Assembly: GCA_030602665.1 (NCBI GenBank)
Contig: JAUVZE010000023.1
Location: forward strand, 1-10,551
Origin: Dehalococcoidia bacterium
Lineage (GTDB): Bacteria > Chloroflexota > Dehalococcoidia > Dehalococcoidales > JAUVZE01
Length of the DNA: 10,551 nucleotides
Direction of reading: 5' to 3'
Shown here: in pieces, positions 1-7,323 of the stretch
How positions within the stretch are numbered: the first letter of the stretch is position 1
Layout: each line of letters begins with the position of its first letter
The notes under the pieces: generated by a model
The model's input: only the letters and a program-made list of their open reading frames with translations
What the model was told of the DNA's origin: nothing
The model's database searches: none
Made by a program: the position numbers and the translations under genes

Positions 1-7
1 ATCAGAA

Positions 8-718
8 ATGCATAAAACGGAAATAACCCTGCCACCAAGGTCGTTGACACTAAGCCGAAATGCGCTCAAGAGGCTCTGCGAAATCGTTAGCAAAGCAACA
101 GAGGGTGACCCGGACGCTGAATTAGTGTTTATTTTGTCAGCCAAGGGAGCTTCTGTGTCGTCACAAAGTGTAGAGGACTTAATGAATACGAAATGGCCAA
201 AGGATATTGAAAAGGTACGGCTATTGGCGAGTTCGCGCAAGAATAACAAGTGGGTTGCAGCGAATTTTGACAATTCACGCCCAAATTACAACAGAATAAC
301 GGTTAGTGGTTTTGACAGTGACTGGGTGGCATCAATAGCTGAGGAAATTGACGCTTTTATTGCGGTTCACCGAAATATTCATTGGCTATTTAATGGGAAA
401 TTGCTGACCTCCCTGCATGGTCTATTGTTGGTAGGATTGCCTCTATTCAGGGGGGCAAAAGCAATTACGGACGAGTGGTCATTAACTTCTTCCGAGATGG
501 TGTTGTTAACATTCGTAGTGACTTCTTGTGGGTGGCTAATCCTTTTGGCGTATGTACTCTATATAGGAAGGGTATTCCCGTTTGTATACATAGATAGTGA
601 ACGCAGTTCACACCTGGTAAGAATTAAAAAGATGCTAACCGTTGCTATCCCCCTTATCATAATTGGTTTGATGGTAGAGTTAGCAATTAGGCCTTTAGTC
701 GTTTTGCCTTTGCCCTGA
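8..718 (+). CDS. Unrecognised membrane protein with three predicted helices, start uncertain
   Basis: I do not recognise this 236-residue protein. The first ~125 residues are soluble and mixed in character, with no Cys or His cluster. They end in a short amphipathic stretch around residues 104-126. Three hydrophobic segments follow at about residues 132-148, 163-189 and 209-233, and the protein stops soon after the last one. This suggests a cytosolic N-terminal domain tethered by a C-terminal helical bundle. The ATG at position 8 has no visible ribosome binding site, and the frame is open to the window edge, so the true start may lie outside the window. The next gene runs in the same direction after 129 bases and has its own possible promoter. 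Function unknown; that it encodes protein is likely from its length and ordered hydrophobic pattern. Confidence 0.7.
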   Translation: MHKTEITLPPRSLTLSRNALKRLCEIVSKATEGDPDAELVFILSAKGASVSSQSVEDLMNTKWPKDIEKVRLLASSRKNNKWVAANFDNSRPNYNRITVSGFDSDWVASIAEEIDAFIAVHRNIHWLFNGKLLTSLHGLLLVGLPLFRGAKAITDEWSLTSSEMVLLTFVVTSCGWLILLAYVLYIGRVFPFVYIDSERSSHLVRIKKMLTVAIPLIIIGLMVELAIRPLVVLPLP

Positions 719-791
719 ATGGTTATCTTTAGATATGACCTGCGAAGGACCGAGCGGTTGGTGTATAAGTATTATGTTAACTCAAAGGGAA

Positions 792-819
792 TTGAATGGC
801 ATTTTGGCCAAACTATATT
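792..819 (+). promoter_or_regulatory. Possible sigma70-type promoter with an internal palindrome
   Basis: TTGAAT (792-797) and TATATT (814-819) are separated by 16 bases and precede the GTG start at 848. This would give a leader of about 20 bases. The spacer contains the perfect 10-base palindrome TTTGGCCAAA (803-812), which could be an operator. The -35 match is 4 of 6 and the -10 match is 5 of 6, so the call is tentative. Confidence 0.4.
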
Positions 820-847
820 CGCCAGAAAGGCATAGCGAGGAGGTAAT

Positions 848-1537
848 GTGAAATTTAATGACCTTGCCTGGGCAGCACTTCTTCATTACTACAAATCAAG
901 CGGAGATAGAAGATACGTGAAACTTTTCAGGGATACAGCGTTTATCTCTAAGCTGCGACAAACACCCTGGGATGTCCCCTATGAAGAATTTGAAACCAAA
1001 GTTCTCTCTGGCTTTGTTAATAGTATTGGTCTACGGCTGCCAGTGGGGACGAGGGGTGGTAACATACTTGCTGAAATAATTAAGCTGCGCCAGTGTACAT
1101 CTTCCCTTCAAGGTGTACGCCTGCTCGATTGTGATTTGTCAAATGAGGATTTGCTGAAAAATATAAGGCAAATTTACAATGGACTAAGTAGTGTTGACGG
1201 GTTCTGGGTAACTGGAATAAGTAAAATTGCTCACGTGCTTAATGACTCTCTATTCGTGGTGCTCGATTTGAGAACGTCAAAGTATTTTGGCCTGCGTGGG
1301 GGAGCTGATGACTATATTAAGTGGCTGGGCATCGCGCAGCAGCATGCGCTAGAGGCTACTAGGGACTTTTATACACTAGGACTTCCTGGTTCGCCTGAGG
1401 CATTCCTTTCAGAGAAGCTAGGTCATAGTAATTATGGTTGTGAGAAATCGCTTGCCAGATTTATTGATGAATATTTTTGGCTGACAACTAGTGACAACTT
1501 GTCTATTCCACCCACTTGGATGCCGCCGTTATTGTAA
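848..1537 (+). CDS. Unrecognised soluble protein with a helix-hairpin-helix-like patch
   Basis: This is a 229-residue protein with no signal peptide or membrane helix. A segment at residues 117-142 (FWVTGISKIAHVLN, then LFVVLD) resembles the pattern in glycosylase-like helix-hairpin-helix proteins, where a glycine-containing turn and a Ser-Lys helix precede an acidic residue in a Leu-Phe-x-x-x-Asp context. The C-terminal part (residues 180-212) is aromatic and ends in a DEYFW motif. The start is GTG: GAGGAGGT at 837-844 lies only a few bases upstream. The overlapping ATG at 846 is followed at once by TGA and cannot be the start. A DNA-binding or DNA-repair-like role is a weak guess; the family is unknown to me. 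It may be an accessory gene paired with the membrane protein upstream. Confidence 0.7.
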   Translation: MKFNDLAWAALLHYYKSSGDRRYVKLFRDTAFISKLRQTPWDVPYEEFETKVLSGFVNSIGLRLPVGTRGGNILAEIIKLRQCTSSLQGVRLLDCDLSNEDLLKNIRQIYNGLSSVDGFWVTGISKIAHVLNDSLFVVLDLRTSKYFGLRGGADDYIKWLGIAQQHALEATRDFYTLGLPGSPEAFLSEKLGHSNYGCEKSLARFIDEYFWLTTSDNLSIPPTWMPPLL

Positions 1538-2123
1538 CCGTCGGCCTATTTGAAGCTGAGATAAGCAACAAGAGATAGCCAGACTGTTCAGCTATATTCC
1601 GATGTTGGGTGTGTTGTCTACCGGTAATCTGGTCAAACACTCCTGAGGCTTACTTAAGCACTCACATCACAGATATCTATTTCTTAAGTTGTTGTCTGAT
1701 TCGTGGACATCAGAATATCAGGCGTGTATGGTTCTCCGGAGTGAGCATTCCCTCGTCCACAGGTAGGTATACCTCTCGCGGGGAGACATAGTCAGCCATC
1801 TCAAATGAAACAAAATCCCCTTGATGCAATTGACCATTCTCATACCAAGCCCCTCTTGACCATCTGTATGCTAATTGTAACTCACCTAGATTGGTTGTAA
1901 ATAGCCTAATAGTAATACAAGGGGAGAGTAATCTAGTACTAGCTGGGTTGTGCGAACCTGATAAGCGGAAAGATGCCTTATCAATCCGCCCACTAATGTC
2001 CCTTCTTCCCATGATAAGGAGAAAGAAAGCCGTGAACAAAACGAGTGACACCGTTCTTAACGTCGTTTCGCCACTCGACGTCCGGGTTCATCTGGCCTTG
2101 TTCAGCCATATCCACAAACTAAG
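1538..2123. other. Stretch without a convincing gene
   Basis: About 590 bases lie between the hypothetical gene and the tRNA promoter. The longest reading frame is minus-strand 1710-2051 (113 codons from GTG). It starts with a hydrophobic run and has a fairly protein-like C-terminal half, but there is no ribosome binding site before the GTG or the next ATG. Two short plus-strand frames overlap it. The pair AGCTGA (1554-1559) and TCAGCT (1588-1593) just after the upstream stop is too widely spaced and lacks a T-run, so it is not a convincing terminator. A decayed gene is possible, but I cannot identify one. Confidence 0.4.
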
Positions 2124-2125
2124 TG

Positions 2126-2156
2126 TTAAGCAAAATATTAAGCAATATGCTAAAAT
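2126..2156 (+). promoter_or_regulatory. Possible extended -10 promoter of tRNA-Leu
   Basis: TGCTAAAAT at 2148-2156 is an extended -10 element (TGn followed by a 5 of 6 match to TATAAT), 19 bases before the first base of the tRNA. No good -35 is present. Directly upstream are two tandem 12-base near-copies beginning TTAAGCAA (from 2126 and from 2138), making this the most AT-rich stretch nearby. Confidence 0.45.
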
Positions 2157-2175
2157 ATAGAGCCGTTTCAGATAC

Positions 2176-2257
2176 GGGGGAGTGCCGGAACTGGCAGACG
2201 GGCCAGACTTAGGATCTGGTGTCGAAAGACGTGGGGGTTCGAGTCCCCCCTTCCCCA
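2176..2257 (+). tRNA. trnL: tRNA-Leu, anticodon TAG
   Basis: The 82-base sequence folds as a complete class II tRNA. The acceptor arm GGGGGAG (2176-2182) pairs with CTTCCCC (2250-2256), with one G-U pair. The D arm is CCG/CGG. The anticodon stem is CCAGA/TCTGG (2203-2207, 2215-2219) around a seven-base loop with TAG at 2210-2212. A long variable arm carries a GAAA loop, and the T arm is GGGGG-TTCGAGT-CCCCC. The discriminator base is A2257. The following bases are TAT, so CCA is not encoded and must be added after transcription. The long variable arm fits leucine, and the TAG anticodon reads CTA and probably other CTN codons. It runs convergent to the transporter operon. The 208 bases between the tRNA and the S-component stop hold no gene or clear terminator. 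Confidence 0.96.
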
Positions 2258-2465
2258 TATAACTAAAGCTAGAAATGTCGTTTGGCAACTGGGAAAACCC
2301 AAATAGGGAGTCTACCCGACTTAAGGCACATAACTTCTCAAAGATGACTCGGATGGGTCCCAAAATGAACATCTGGACTTTTGCCTCATGGTGACCCGAA
2401 AATAAAATGAATTACACCTAGTATCTTTGGGAAAGGCCAGACTGGTACGTAGGTTCATTATGAGG

Positions 2466-3206
2466 CTAACTGCCCAAGACGTGTCCATCTGGACCAGGCT
2501 CTAAGCTAGGCTTGAAGGTTACCCACTGGAACTTTTTCCTGAACCTCTCCAGGATGATTATGGTTTTCTTGCCAAACAGTCCCAGAAAGATAGCATTCCC
2601 GGCAGCATGGAAGGTGTCAAACCATACAGTATTAAGCTGGGCGATGACAAAGGTTTTTAATGTTAGCGGATAGACAAAGGATGTCCAGAACCAGATATTC
2701 ATTATTGCCCCAAAGACATAACCCCAGAGAATACCAAAGACGATGAGCCATTTTATGTTGAGACCGAACCGCCTGAGATAGGCGGCAGTGACTCCGACCA
2801 GTCCCCAGGCAAATATCTGGTAAACTGTCCACGGTCCCTGACCAAGGAAAAAATTGGAGACAAGCGGGGTTATAGCACCAACCATGAATCCAGCCACCGG
2901 TCCGAAGACATATCCAGAGCAGATTATCAGGTAGGTAGACGGCTGCACACTGGGTACCGCGGCAAAAGGGATTCTCAAGACGGCAGCTATGGTACCCAGC
3001 ATCGCTACCAGAGCTATTTCCTTGGAGCCTATCGCTGCCCCTTCAAACTCGAAGAAGAAAGCAACAATAGCCAAGACAACCAGCACGACTGAAACCAACC
3101 CCCAGTTCAAGAGGATATTTAGGGGAGATGAGGGAAATATGGGCATGATAAAGGCAACTGTGCCTATGGCAAAGATAAGGGCAAGACAGACATGGCTCTT
3201 TCTCAT
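2466..3206 (-). CDS. ECF transporter substrate-binding S component, corrinoid-type suspected
   Basis: This 246-residue integral membrane protein is the specificity subunit of an ECF-type vitamin importer. The core begins near residue 62 and has about six helices. It carries the S-component hallmark FGPVAGF (101-107) in a glycine-rich helix, preceded by the VPSVQPSTYL stretch. A conserved-looking GPWTVYQIFAWGL segment (124-136) recalls what I remember of cobalamin-related CbrT-type S components. Two additional hydrophobic segments (about 7-24 and 29-54) precede the core, and the last ~30 residues are a polar tail. ATG overlaps the EcfA stop by four bases (ATGA), with GGAG eight bases upstream. 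It is the last gene of the operon, together with its own EcfA and EcfT, which suggests a dedicated transporter. The substrate is inferred from the secreted DUF4430 proteins encoded upstream; another vitamin or metal chelate is possible. Confidence 0.85.
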   Translation of the reverse strand: MRKSHVCLALIFAIGTVAFIMPIFPSSPLNILLNWGLVSVVLVVLAIVAFFFEFEGAAIGSKEIALVAMLGTIAAVLRIPFAAVPSVQPSTYLIICSGYVFGPVAGFMVGAITPLVSNFFLGQGPWTVYQIFAWGLVGVTAAYLRRFGLNIKWLIVFGILWGYVFGAIMNIWFWTSFVYPLTLKTFVIAQLNTVWFDTFHAAGNAIFLGLFGKKTIIILERFRKKFQWVTFKPSLEPGPDGHVLGS

Positions 3207-4882
3207 GAGAGCATCTCCAGCGCTTCATCAGCCGTCAATATATTGTCCGGAGCGCCATACTTCTCAAAGGCCTGGAGCAAACGATTTATCTGTGGTGAAA
3301 ACAGTAGTGCCTTAGATAGGACATCATGTTTGTTCCCGTCAACCACAATCTTCCCCTCACTTAGTAGTACCACCCGGTCAGCATATTCCGCCACCGTCTC
3401 TACATCATGGCTTACCAGAATCACGGTATTACCCCGGCGCCGATATTCATCCAGAAAGCCCATCAATTCACTCTTCAATCGGTATTCCATTCCCCGGGTT
3501 GGTTCATCTAGGATGAGAATCTTTGGGTGGACAGCAAGAACTGAGGCGAGGGCAACCCGCTGCTTTTCCCCACCACTTAACGAGCGGGGATACTGCTTTC
3601 TGTATTCTTTAATGCCGAACTTCTCCAGAATCTCATCAACCTGAGGCTTTATTTCTGAACTCTCAAAGCCGAGGTTTTTCAGGGTAAAGGTAATCTCCTC
3701 GTCAACAGTATCAGCCAAAAGATGGTCATTGGGATTCTGAAAGACGAACCCAACCTTCCGCGCCAGTTCAGCAATAGTAGCCTTCCGGGTATCAAGCCCG
3801 TCTATCTTGACAACCCCCTTAGTGGGGGATAGCAGGCGGTTAAAATGTTTCACCAGGGTTGTCTTCCCTGAGGCGTTTCTCCCCATAATGGCGACAAACT
3901 CCCCCTCATCTATCTCCAAGCTCACATTCTTTACGGCAGTAACTCCATTGGCATAAGCATGCCAAAGGTTCCTAACTTCAATTACCGGTCTGCCATCACC
4001 TTTGTTATCTGGCTGAATCAACTGCCTGAAAGCCTTCTGAAAAGCCTCATTAAAGACAGCCCTACCCTCTTTAACAGTTAGCGGAGTCCCCTCTATGCTG
4101 ATACCTTTCCTCCTCAACCCATGAGCCAGCCTGATTATGGGAGGCATACCGATACCAATCTCAGACAGCTCATGATAGCTATTACTCATGATGTCTCTAG
4201 TCTCCCCATCAGCCACAATTACTCCCCGGTCGAGCACCACCAGCCTATCGGCATACTGAATTACTCTATCCAGCCGATGTTCAATCAGTATTATCGTGAT
4301 ACCTAGCTCATCATTTAATCGGGTTACTACCGAAAGCAACTCTTCAGCACCTTTGGGGTCTAGCTCCGAGGTGGGCTCGTCCAGTATCAGAATTTCCGGA
4401 TGCAAGGCCAAAACTGAGGCGATGGCAACCTTCTGTTTCTCGCCGCCAGAGAGTTCATGCAACTGTCGATGACGAAGGCCAGAGATACCAAGGGTATCCA
4501 GTGATTCCTCCAGCCGCTTAGCGATGAGGTCTCTGGGTAAGGCCAGATTCTCCAGGCCGAAGGCAATCTCCCGTTCCACATCCAGGGTAACCAGCTGATT
4601 TTCCGGGTCTTGGAATATCATGCCCACCTTAGTCGCCATCTCCCTGGTTGAGTGTTTCATCGGGTCAAGCCCCTGCACCGCTATCCTGCCGGTTACTTTT
4701 CCTCCATAAAAGTGGGGTATCAGACCGTTGAAACACCGGCCGAGGCTTGACTTGCCACTGCCGGAGGGACCGGTTACTAGAATAAACTCCCCATCTTGAA
4801 TTTCAAGATTCACATCCCGCAGGGCGGGCTGTGTTGTCTCACTATAGTAAAAGGTTAAACCCTCTATTTTAATCAAGGTCAA
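3203..4882 (-). CDS. ecfA: Fused double EcfA ATPase of an ECF importer
   Basis: This 559-residue protein holds two ABC ATPase domains in one chain and powers the ECF transporter from the cytosolic side. The first domain has Walker A GPSGSGKSS (38-46), Q-loop Gln91, signature LSGGEKQKVA (144-153), Walker B ILILDEP (164-170) and switch His202. The second has GRNASGKTT (334-342), Gln382, LSGGEKQRVA (435-444), ILILDEP (455-461) and His492. Both sites therefore look catalytically complete. A linker of about 70 residues joins them. The second domain has an unusual D-loop, RGMEY, where the first has SELDP. The frame opens with TTG at 4882, but the in-frame TTG at 4876 sits better relative to GGAG (about 10 bases rather than 4) and gives the typical MIKIEGLTF beginning. 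The frame overlaps the EcfT gene by 14 bases and the S-component gene by 4, so translation is probably coupled. Confidence 0.95.
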   Translation of the reverse strand: MTLIKIEGLTFYYSETTQPALRDVNLEIQDGEFILVTGPSGSGKSSLGRCFNGLIPHFYGGKVTGRIAVQGLDPMKHSTREMATKVGMIFQDPENQLVTLDVEREIAFGLENLALPRDLIAKRLEESLDTLGISGLRHRQLHELSGGEKQKVAIASVLALHPEILILDEPTSELDPKGAEELLSVVTRLNDELGITIILIEHRLDRVIQYADRLVVLDRGVIVADGETRDIMSNSYHELSEIGIGMPPIIRLAHGLRRKGISIEGTPLTVKEGRAVFNEAFQKAFRQLIQPDNKGDGRPVIEVRNLWHAYANGVTAVKNVSLEIDEGEFVAIMGRNASGKTTLVKHFNRLLSPTKGVVKIDGLDTRKATIAELARKVGFVFQNPNDHLLADTVDEEITFTLKNLGFESSEIKPQVDEILEKFGIKEYRKQYPRSLSGGEKQRVALASVLAVHPKILILDEPTRGMEYRLKSELMGFLDEYRRRGNTVILVSHDVETVAEYADRVVLLSEGKIVVDGNKHDVLSKALLFSPQINRLLQAFEKYGAPDNILTADEALEMLS

Positions 4883-5795
4883 CCCTCTCCTTTACATAGG
4901 CTAGGAGTAGTATAGCCAATAAGAGAAACACCAGGAGAACTAACAGAGACCACTCCAGGCTGCTCAGCGCTATCCCACCAAGTGTGGGGTAATATTGATA
5001 ATTCCCATACCCGGAAAGACGCATGACAATGCCAAGGGCACAGGGGAGGAGGGCAAAGGCCAATGTGAGGACATCAATGAGGCTCATTCTTATCCCCTTA
5101 TAAAAGGTCCTGCCTCTGCCGGCCCCAAAAGCTCTGGATTCCATCGCCTCGGCAACTTGAACAGCTCTATCCAGAGAATTAGATAGCAGAGGGATTATGA
5201 CCGATGCCCGACCCCTGATTCTGTTAGCTAGATTTCCTTTGTCAAGCTCTAACCCTCTTGACCTCTGCACATCGGTAATGCGCTCCACATCATCAATCAG
5301 GGTGGGAATAAACCTGGTGGAGAGTGAAGTCACCAGCACCGATTTGTAGGGCAGCTTCATCTTTATCATTGTCAGCATCACATCATCAGGGTGAACAGTG
5401 AAGGTGAGTATGGTGAAAGCCGAGATTATCGCCAGCAGCCGTAGCGACATTCCCACCCCATAGAATATCGCCTCCAAGGTTATGGTGGGGGCACCCATTA
5501 CCGGAAGGCGGAAGGGGAATTGGACCAGAACATGAGTGCCGTGAGAGCTTACCAAAGCATTTATTATAATAATCGCGATACACAGATATATGGCGAACTT
5601 CATAAAGGAGAGCCATTCTCTCCATACCCTGGCGGCTATTGCTAGTGGCAGTGTTGATAGAAACAGGAACAACAGAAAAAGCGGATTATCAAGAATTAGA
5701 GCAAGGAGCAGAATACTGCCAACCCAGGCCAGCTTGCCCACAGGATTGAGCCTATGGATAACAGTTCCTTTATCCCGGTATCTAAAACTTCTCAC
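4869..5795 (-). CDS. ecfT: EcfT, transmembrane coupling subunit of the ECF importer
   Basis: This 308-residue membrane protein couples the ATPases to the S component. It begins with the family-typical pattern HRLNPVGKLAW (14-24), followed by several hydrophobic helices. A long cytosolic region carries the two Ala/Ser-Arg-Gly-like coupling motifs: RSRG (178-181) in VQRSRGLELD, and ESRAFG (219-224) in AEAMESRAFG. These motifs dock in grooves of the EcfA subunits. Helices at about 237-258 and 278-300 follow. Translation starts with GTG, overlapping the upstream stop as GTGA, with AGGGTG five bases before it. Length and motif order are normal for the family. The transporter carries its own T and A subunits next to a single S gene, which points to a dedicated rather than shared module. 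Confidence 0.94.
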   Translation of the reverse strand: MRSFRYRDKGTVIHRLNPVGKLAWVGSILLLALILDNPLFLLFLFLSTLPLAIAARVWREWLSFMKFAIYLCIAIIIINALVSSHGTHVLVQFPFRLPVMGAPTITLEAIFYGVGMSLRLLAIISAFTILTFTVHPDDVMLTMIKMKLPYKSVLVTSLSTRFIPTLIDDVERITDVQRSRGLELDKGNLANRIRGRASVIIPLLSNSLDRAVQVAEAMESRAFGAGRGRTFYKGIRMSLIDVLTLAFALLPCALGIVMRLSGYGNYQYYPTLGGIALSSLEWSLLVLLVFLLLAILLLAYVKERVDLD

Positions 5796-6775
5796 TGAGG
5801 CACCCTGATTATCTCTCCGCCAGCGATTACTACGGCGCAGGCATATTCAAAATCATTATGACGATTAACCAGGGTATCCACGGCATTTTTCACCCCGGTC
5901 TCATCTAAGCCTGATACCACCCAGACTACATTCTCGCACACCCCAATACCCTTTGGGTTCCACGGGCTCTGGGTTGCCTGGATGAATCCAGCTTCGGCTG
6001 CATATTCAGCGGCTAACTCCCCCTCCAGGGTGAAGACCTTGAGGCTATCATCCTGGAAGTGGACATAAAAGCCCAGCCTATCCCAGATTCGGTTCAACTC
6101 CCCCATCGGCTGGCAATCTATTGTACCCAGCAATATTAAATTGCAGGATTCCTTCTCGTCTACCAGTAGGGTGTTAATACTCTTAGTATAGATGCTCTCT
6201 ACACCAAGCTGGCTTAGTCTATCGGCTATCCGCTTGGCGTCTTCTTCCCAGCCATCCTGATAGGCAATTATGGTGGGATAGACCACCCCGCCATAGCCGT
6301 GAAGAAATGGTTCCGGGAAGTCACCGATGATAGCTGGCACAAACTGGCGGAAGCTCCAGTCCCTGAACTCCCAGTGCTCGGTATCGCCATCCCGAAGGAT
6401 ATAGTCGCCCGCACCGATGTTGGCTGATATACCATTGATATAGAAAAGCCAGTCCTTTCTGGTTCGGTTAACCCCCTCATACTTAGAGCTAATGCCGTTA
6501 ATGGCGCGAACAAAGCCTCCCCCATATTTAGTCTCAACCTCGCCGACTTGCCGCAAAGCATCTAAGGCAGTGGTATTCTCCCCAATCTCTACAGTTTTTT
6601 CCAGCAAGATTACTTCGCCGAAGTCGCTGGTTACTACCACTTTAACCGATGAGCTATGGTCAGTGGGAAGAAGATTACCGTTGCTTGCTGGCGAAGATGG
6701 ATTAGCTGAGCAACTACATAATAAAGCTAACAAAAGCACTATTCCGATTAAGCTGGTTGGCTTCCTATTTCTCAT
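5792..6775 (-). CDS. DUF4430 (transcobalamin-like) lipoprotein with an unidentified C-terminal domain
   Basis: This 327-residue protein has a lipoprotein signal: a basic N-terminus, a hydrophobic core (9-19) and a probable lipobox LCSC with the lipidated Cys at 22. A Ser/Asn/Pro linker leads into a DUF4430 domain at about residues 43-139, with the diagnostic segment WLFYINGISANIGAGDYIL (109-127) and the following DGD. This domain resembles the beta domain of transcobalamin, which covers one face of bound cobalamin. The remaining ~185 residues form an alternating alpha/beta region (LILLGTIDCQPMGELN near 213-228; VVWVVSGLDETGVKNAVDTL near 283-302) reminiscent of domains in S-layer-type proteins; I cannot name it. 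ATG overlaps the upstream stop by 11 bases; its ribosome site is weak. The protein probably sits on the outer face of the membrane beside the EcfT/S complex and may deliver ligand to it. Confidence 0.85.
   Translation of the reverse strand: MRNRKPTSLIGIVLLLALLCSCSANPSSPASNGNLLPTDHSSSVKVVVTSDFGEVILLEKTVEIGENTTALDALRQVGEVETKYGGGFVRAINGISSKYEGVNRTRKDWLFYINGISANIGAGDYILRDGDTEHWEFRDWSFRQFVPAIIGDFPEPFLHGYGGVVYPTIIAYQDGWEEDAKRIADRLSQLGVESIYTKSINTLLVDEKESCNLILLGTIDCQPMGELNRIWDRLGFYVHFQDDSLKVFTLEGELAAEYAAEAGFIQATQSPWNPKGIGVCENVVWVVSGLDETGVKNAVDTLVNRHNDFEYACAVVIAGGEIIRVPQ
6359..6649 (-). other. DUF4430 domain in the lipoprotein
   Basis: Residues 43-139 of the lipoprotein. It is recognised by the SVKVVVTSDFG opening strand, the TALDALRQVG helix, and the WLFYINGI...GAGDY...DGD block that defines this transcobalamin C-terminal-like fold. 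This copy matches the family pattern more cleanly than the one in the large secreted protein. Confidence 0.8.
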
Positions 6776-7307
6776 AAGTCTTTCGCCTTATCCAGATGAA
6801 AATCCCGGCAACCAGAGCTGCGAGTAGTAGAGCTACCATACTGACTACTACTAACAGCGGTAGTCCAGTCAGGTTAATTCCCATGGTCGCTAATGGCGGT
6901 GGTGATACTATCAGGATGTGCACTGGTATCTTTACGCCACAGCCGATCTTGAGCTCTGAGGCAGCCACTAGAGAGACAATGCAGATAGTGGCATTGTAGT
7001 CACCAGAAGCAATGAGTGACGGTGAAATGGTTATTTTCACCTCCTGGATATTCTGGGGGTCAAGTACAAATTCTGCCGGGGTAATACTGAACCAATTCTC
7101 ACCCTCTCCCTCAACATACACCTGATACTGAGACTTTTCACTCGAGGTATTAAAAACTTTAATTGAGCTTGTCGCTGAACCTAGTGGGTAAGTCGCTAAT
7201 TCTAGCTTGTGTGGAGCCACCCCTATCCCCAACGCCTGTACCTGGCTGGGAAGCAATACCAAAAACGCTATAAGTAGCAGAAATACTCTAACTACTTTGA
7301 TTGACAT
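6765..7307 (-). CDS. Secreted Ig-like protein with a C-terminal membrane anchor
   Basis: This 180-residue protein has a signal peptide (basic start, hydrophobic core 8-20, likely cleavage after QVQA at 25). One Ig-like beta domain follows at about 27-133, with features of the NEW/DUF916-like group of extracellular domains: PHKLEL, SIKVFNTS, a WFSITPAEFVLDP stretch, VKITISP and SGDYNATICIVS. A proline-rich hinge (135-138), a single transmembrane helix (149-173) and a short basic tail, IRRKTYEK, complete it. The topology is therefore an outward-facing domain anchored in the cytoplasmic membrane. Two cysteines (109 and 123) could pair. ATG has AAGGAG six bases upstream. It is the second gene of the operon, after a stem-loop. 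I infer a scaffold or docking role for the secreted binding protein; no enzymatic motif is present. Confidence 0.8.
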   Translation of the reverse strand: MSIKVVRVFLLLIAFLVLLPSQVQALGIGVAPHKLELATYPLGSATSSIKVFNTSSEKSQYQVYVEGEGENWFSITPAEFVLDPQNIQEVKITISPSLIASGDYNATICIVSLVAASELKIGCGVKIPVHILIVSPPPLATMGINLTGLPLLVVVSMVALLLAALVAGIFIWIRRKTYEK

Positions 7308-7323
7308 AGCGGACTCCTTCGGC

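Noticed and set aside
1710..2051. Minus-strand frame of 113 codons with a hydrophobic start
   Set aside because: There is no ribosome binding site before the GTG or the following ATG, there are overlapping short frames on the other strand, and I recognise no family. At best it is a gene remnant.
2176..2257. tRNA-Leu as an integration site for an accessory element
   Set aside because: The tRNA 3' end faces the transporter operon rather than the unknown genes. I see no second copy of the tRNA end, no integrase and no direct repeats in the window.
2088..2372. Minus-strand frame of 94 codons
   Set aside because: It runs straight through the tRNA-Leu gene on the opposite strand; its Pro/Ser-rich middle is the translated tRNA complement.
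2258..2465. Terminator of the transporter operon or of the tRNA
   Set aside because: Only very short pairings such as GGG-AAAA-CCC are present, without a following T-run on the relevant strand.
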